Source of the DNA: Mycolicibacterium septicum DSM 44393
Lineage (GTDB): Bacteria; Actinomycetota; Actinomycetes; Mycobacteriales; Mycobacteriaceae
DNA length: 64,000 bases
NCBI RefSeq assembly: GCF_000455325.1
Contig: NZ_HG322951.1
Coordinates: forward strand, 3,559,533 to 3,623,532
Direction of reading: 5' to 3'
In this document: in pieces, positions 63,141-64,000 of the stretch
Position numbering within the stretch: position 1 is the stretch's first letter
How the letters are laid out: the number at the start of each line of letters is the position of its first letter
Translations under genes and position numbers: made by a program
Notes under the pieces: model-generated
The model's input: only the letters and a program-made list of their open reading frames with translations
What the model was told of the DNA's origin: nothing
Database searches by the model: none

Positions 63141-64000
63141 TCAGAGCGGGCGTCGCCGGACCGTACGCCCCAGGGCGACCTTGGTGGCGATTCCGGCCAG
63201 TCGCGCCATGCCCATGTAGGTGATCGGGTTGAGCAGCGTCGGCCACTTGGACCGCACCAGGTTGGCGGTCAGCGGGCGATCGGCGAACCGGTCGGTCAGC
63301 CAGCGCAGCGCCATCGGCGCCGAGAACGGGTGCAGCAGCAGGTGTTCGCTGAACATGTCGCGGTGATAGGTCACGTCGGCGCCGCCGGCCAGATAGGTGT
63401 CGGCGAGTTCGTCGATGTCGCCGACCGAGATGATCTCGTCGTGCACGGCCTGCACGATCAGGACGGGCGGAACCGGCACGGCCACACCAAGTTTGGTGTC
63501 CTCGAACACCTCACTGACCTCGGGCCCGTCGAGGATCTCGTCCAGCGGCATGTCGACCAGGTCGGCCATGTCGGTCCGGAACATCCGCAAGACGGCTTCC
63601 ACGGTGGTCATGCGATGCAACCGGTCGAGGATTTTGCGTCCCTCGGTCGTGGCGTGCTCCGCGATGACCTGGTTGAGATTGGGATAGATGTCGGCGAGGG
63701 CGGCCACCACGAGGGCGGGCAGGCCCGAGAACACGGTGCCGTTGAGCCGGCGGAAGGTGTTTCCGAGATTGCCGACGGGCGAGCCGAGGACGGCGCCGAC
63801 GATGTTGAGCTCGGGTGCGTAGCTGCCGGCCATCTCGGCGGCCCAGGCGCTGGCCAGACCGCCGCCGGAGTATCCCCACAGGCCGATGCGGGTCGTCGGC
63901 GACAGCGCCAGGTGTTCGGTGTTGATCGCCGCGCGCAGGCCGTCGAGTACCCGGTAGCCCGGCTCGTAGGGCGCGCCCCACATGCCGTTGACGCCCTCAT
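63141..64000 (-). CDS. Secretory lipase family protein (3' part; 5' end outside window)
   Basis: At least 286 residues; the frame is open to base 64000, so the N-terminus is beyond the window. Alpha/beta hydrolase nucleophile in LWGYSGGGLASAWA, acid in VQAVHDEIISV, and His in FSEHLLLHPF. Belongs to the Rv1592c group of secretory (LIP-type) lipases of mycobacteria; a signal peptide is expected upstream. Located exactly as Rv1592c after bioB-Rv1590-Rv1591. Confidence 0.88.
   Translation of the reverse strand, partial: EGVNGMWGAPYEPGYRVLDGLRAAINTEHLALSPTTRIGLWGYSGGGLASAWAAEMAGSYAPELNIVGAVLGSPVGNLGNTFRRLNGTVFSGLPALVVAALADIYPNLNQVIAEHATTEGRKILDRLHRMTTVEAVLRMFRTDMADLVDMPLDEILDGPEVSEVFEDTKLGVAVPVPPVLIVQAVHDEIISVGDIDELADTYLAGGADVTYHRDMFSEHLLLHPFSAPMALRWLTDRFADRPLTANLVRSKWPTLLNPITYMGMARLAGIATKVALGRTVRRRPL

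Overview
The window reads as a chromosomal segment of a rapidly growing mycobacterium (Mycobacterium/Mycolicibacterium). The DNA is GC-rich throughout, with frequent GTG starts. Gene order follows the M. tuberculosis segment from the pks5/papA4/fadD24 locus through ileS-dinX-ansA-lspA-rluD, dnaE1, ilvA, treZYX and bioAFD to bioB-Rv1590-Rv1591-Rv1592c. The species cannot be fixed from this sequence. No tRNA, rRNA, IS element, integrase or CRISPR array was seen, and the phiRv1 prophage that separates bioD from bioB in M. tuberculosis is absent here.

Region 1 (1-17004) is a cell-envelope glycolipid locus of the pks5/lipooligosaccharide type. It holds a Mas-like polyketide synthase (5' truncated by the window), a broken pair of acyltransferases fused out of frame, an intact WS/DGAT-like acyltransferase, a fatty acyl-AMP ligase and a further acyltransferase. 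A divergent glycosyltransferase-Gap pair and a large MmpL exporter follow. Together these would make methyl-branched acyl chains, load them, glycosylate and acylate the sugar core, and export the product.

Region 2 (17014-30953) starts with a membrane protein/HTH regulator pair and a stand-alone fragment resembling the C-terminal lobe of an NRPS condensation domain. A T-box leader precedes ileS. Then come an S4 protein, DNA polymerase IV, a tandem pair of secreted four-cysteine proteins, ansA with a frameshift, lspA-rluD-rarD, a DGPF/YCII protein with an ECF42-type sigma factor, and a TetR regulator.

Region 3 (31023-40001) carries dnaE1, a PPOX-type oxidoreductase divergent from a cysteine-rich MerR regulator across a perfect dyad, an F420-type LLM oxidoreductase, a methyltransferase, a frameshifted SRPBCC gene, a small membrane protein, a lipoprotein and ilvA.

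Region 4 (40028-46220) is the most unusual part. A thermolysin-type M4 protease without a signal peptide is divergent from a LysM-LysM-tyrosinase fusion, which is translationally coupled to a DUF2182 metal-binding membrane protein. An MFS exporter and HxlR regulator with a shared dyad follow. I propose a copper-oxidase module: DUF2182 for copper supply, M4 protease for processing, LysM for wall attachment. This is inference.

Region 5 (46214-64000) has a four-gene treZ-treY-treX-acyltransferase operon and the biotin genes bioA-bioF-bioD and bioQ/bioB-bsaP. Two near-identical 13-bp BioQ-type palindromes lie at bioA/bioF and bioQ/bioB. The second opens a 26-bp tandem array of half-sites. The window ends with a DUF2567 protein, a VOC protein, an AraC regulator and a partial secretory lipase.
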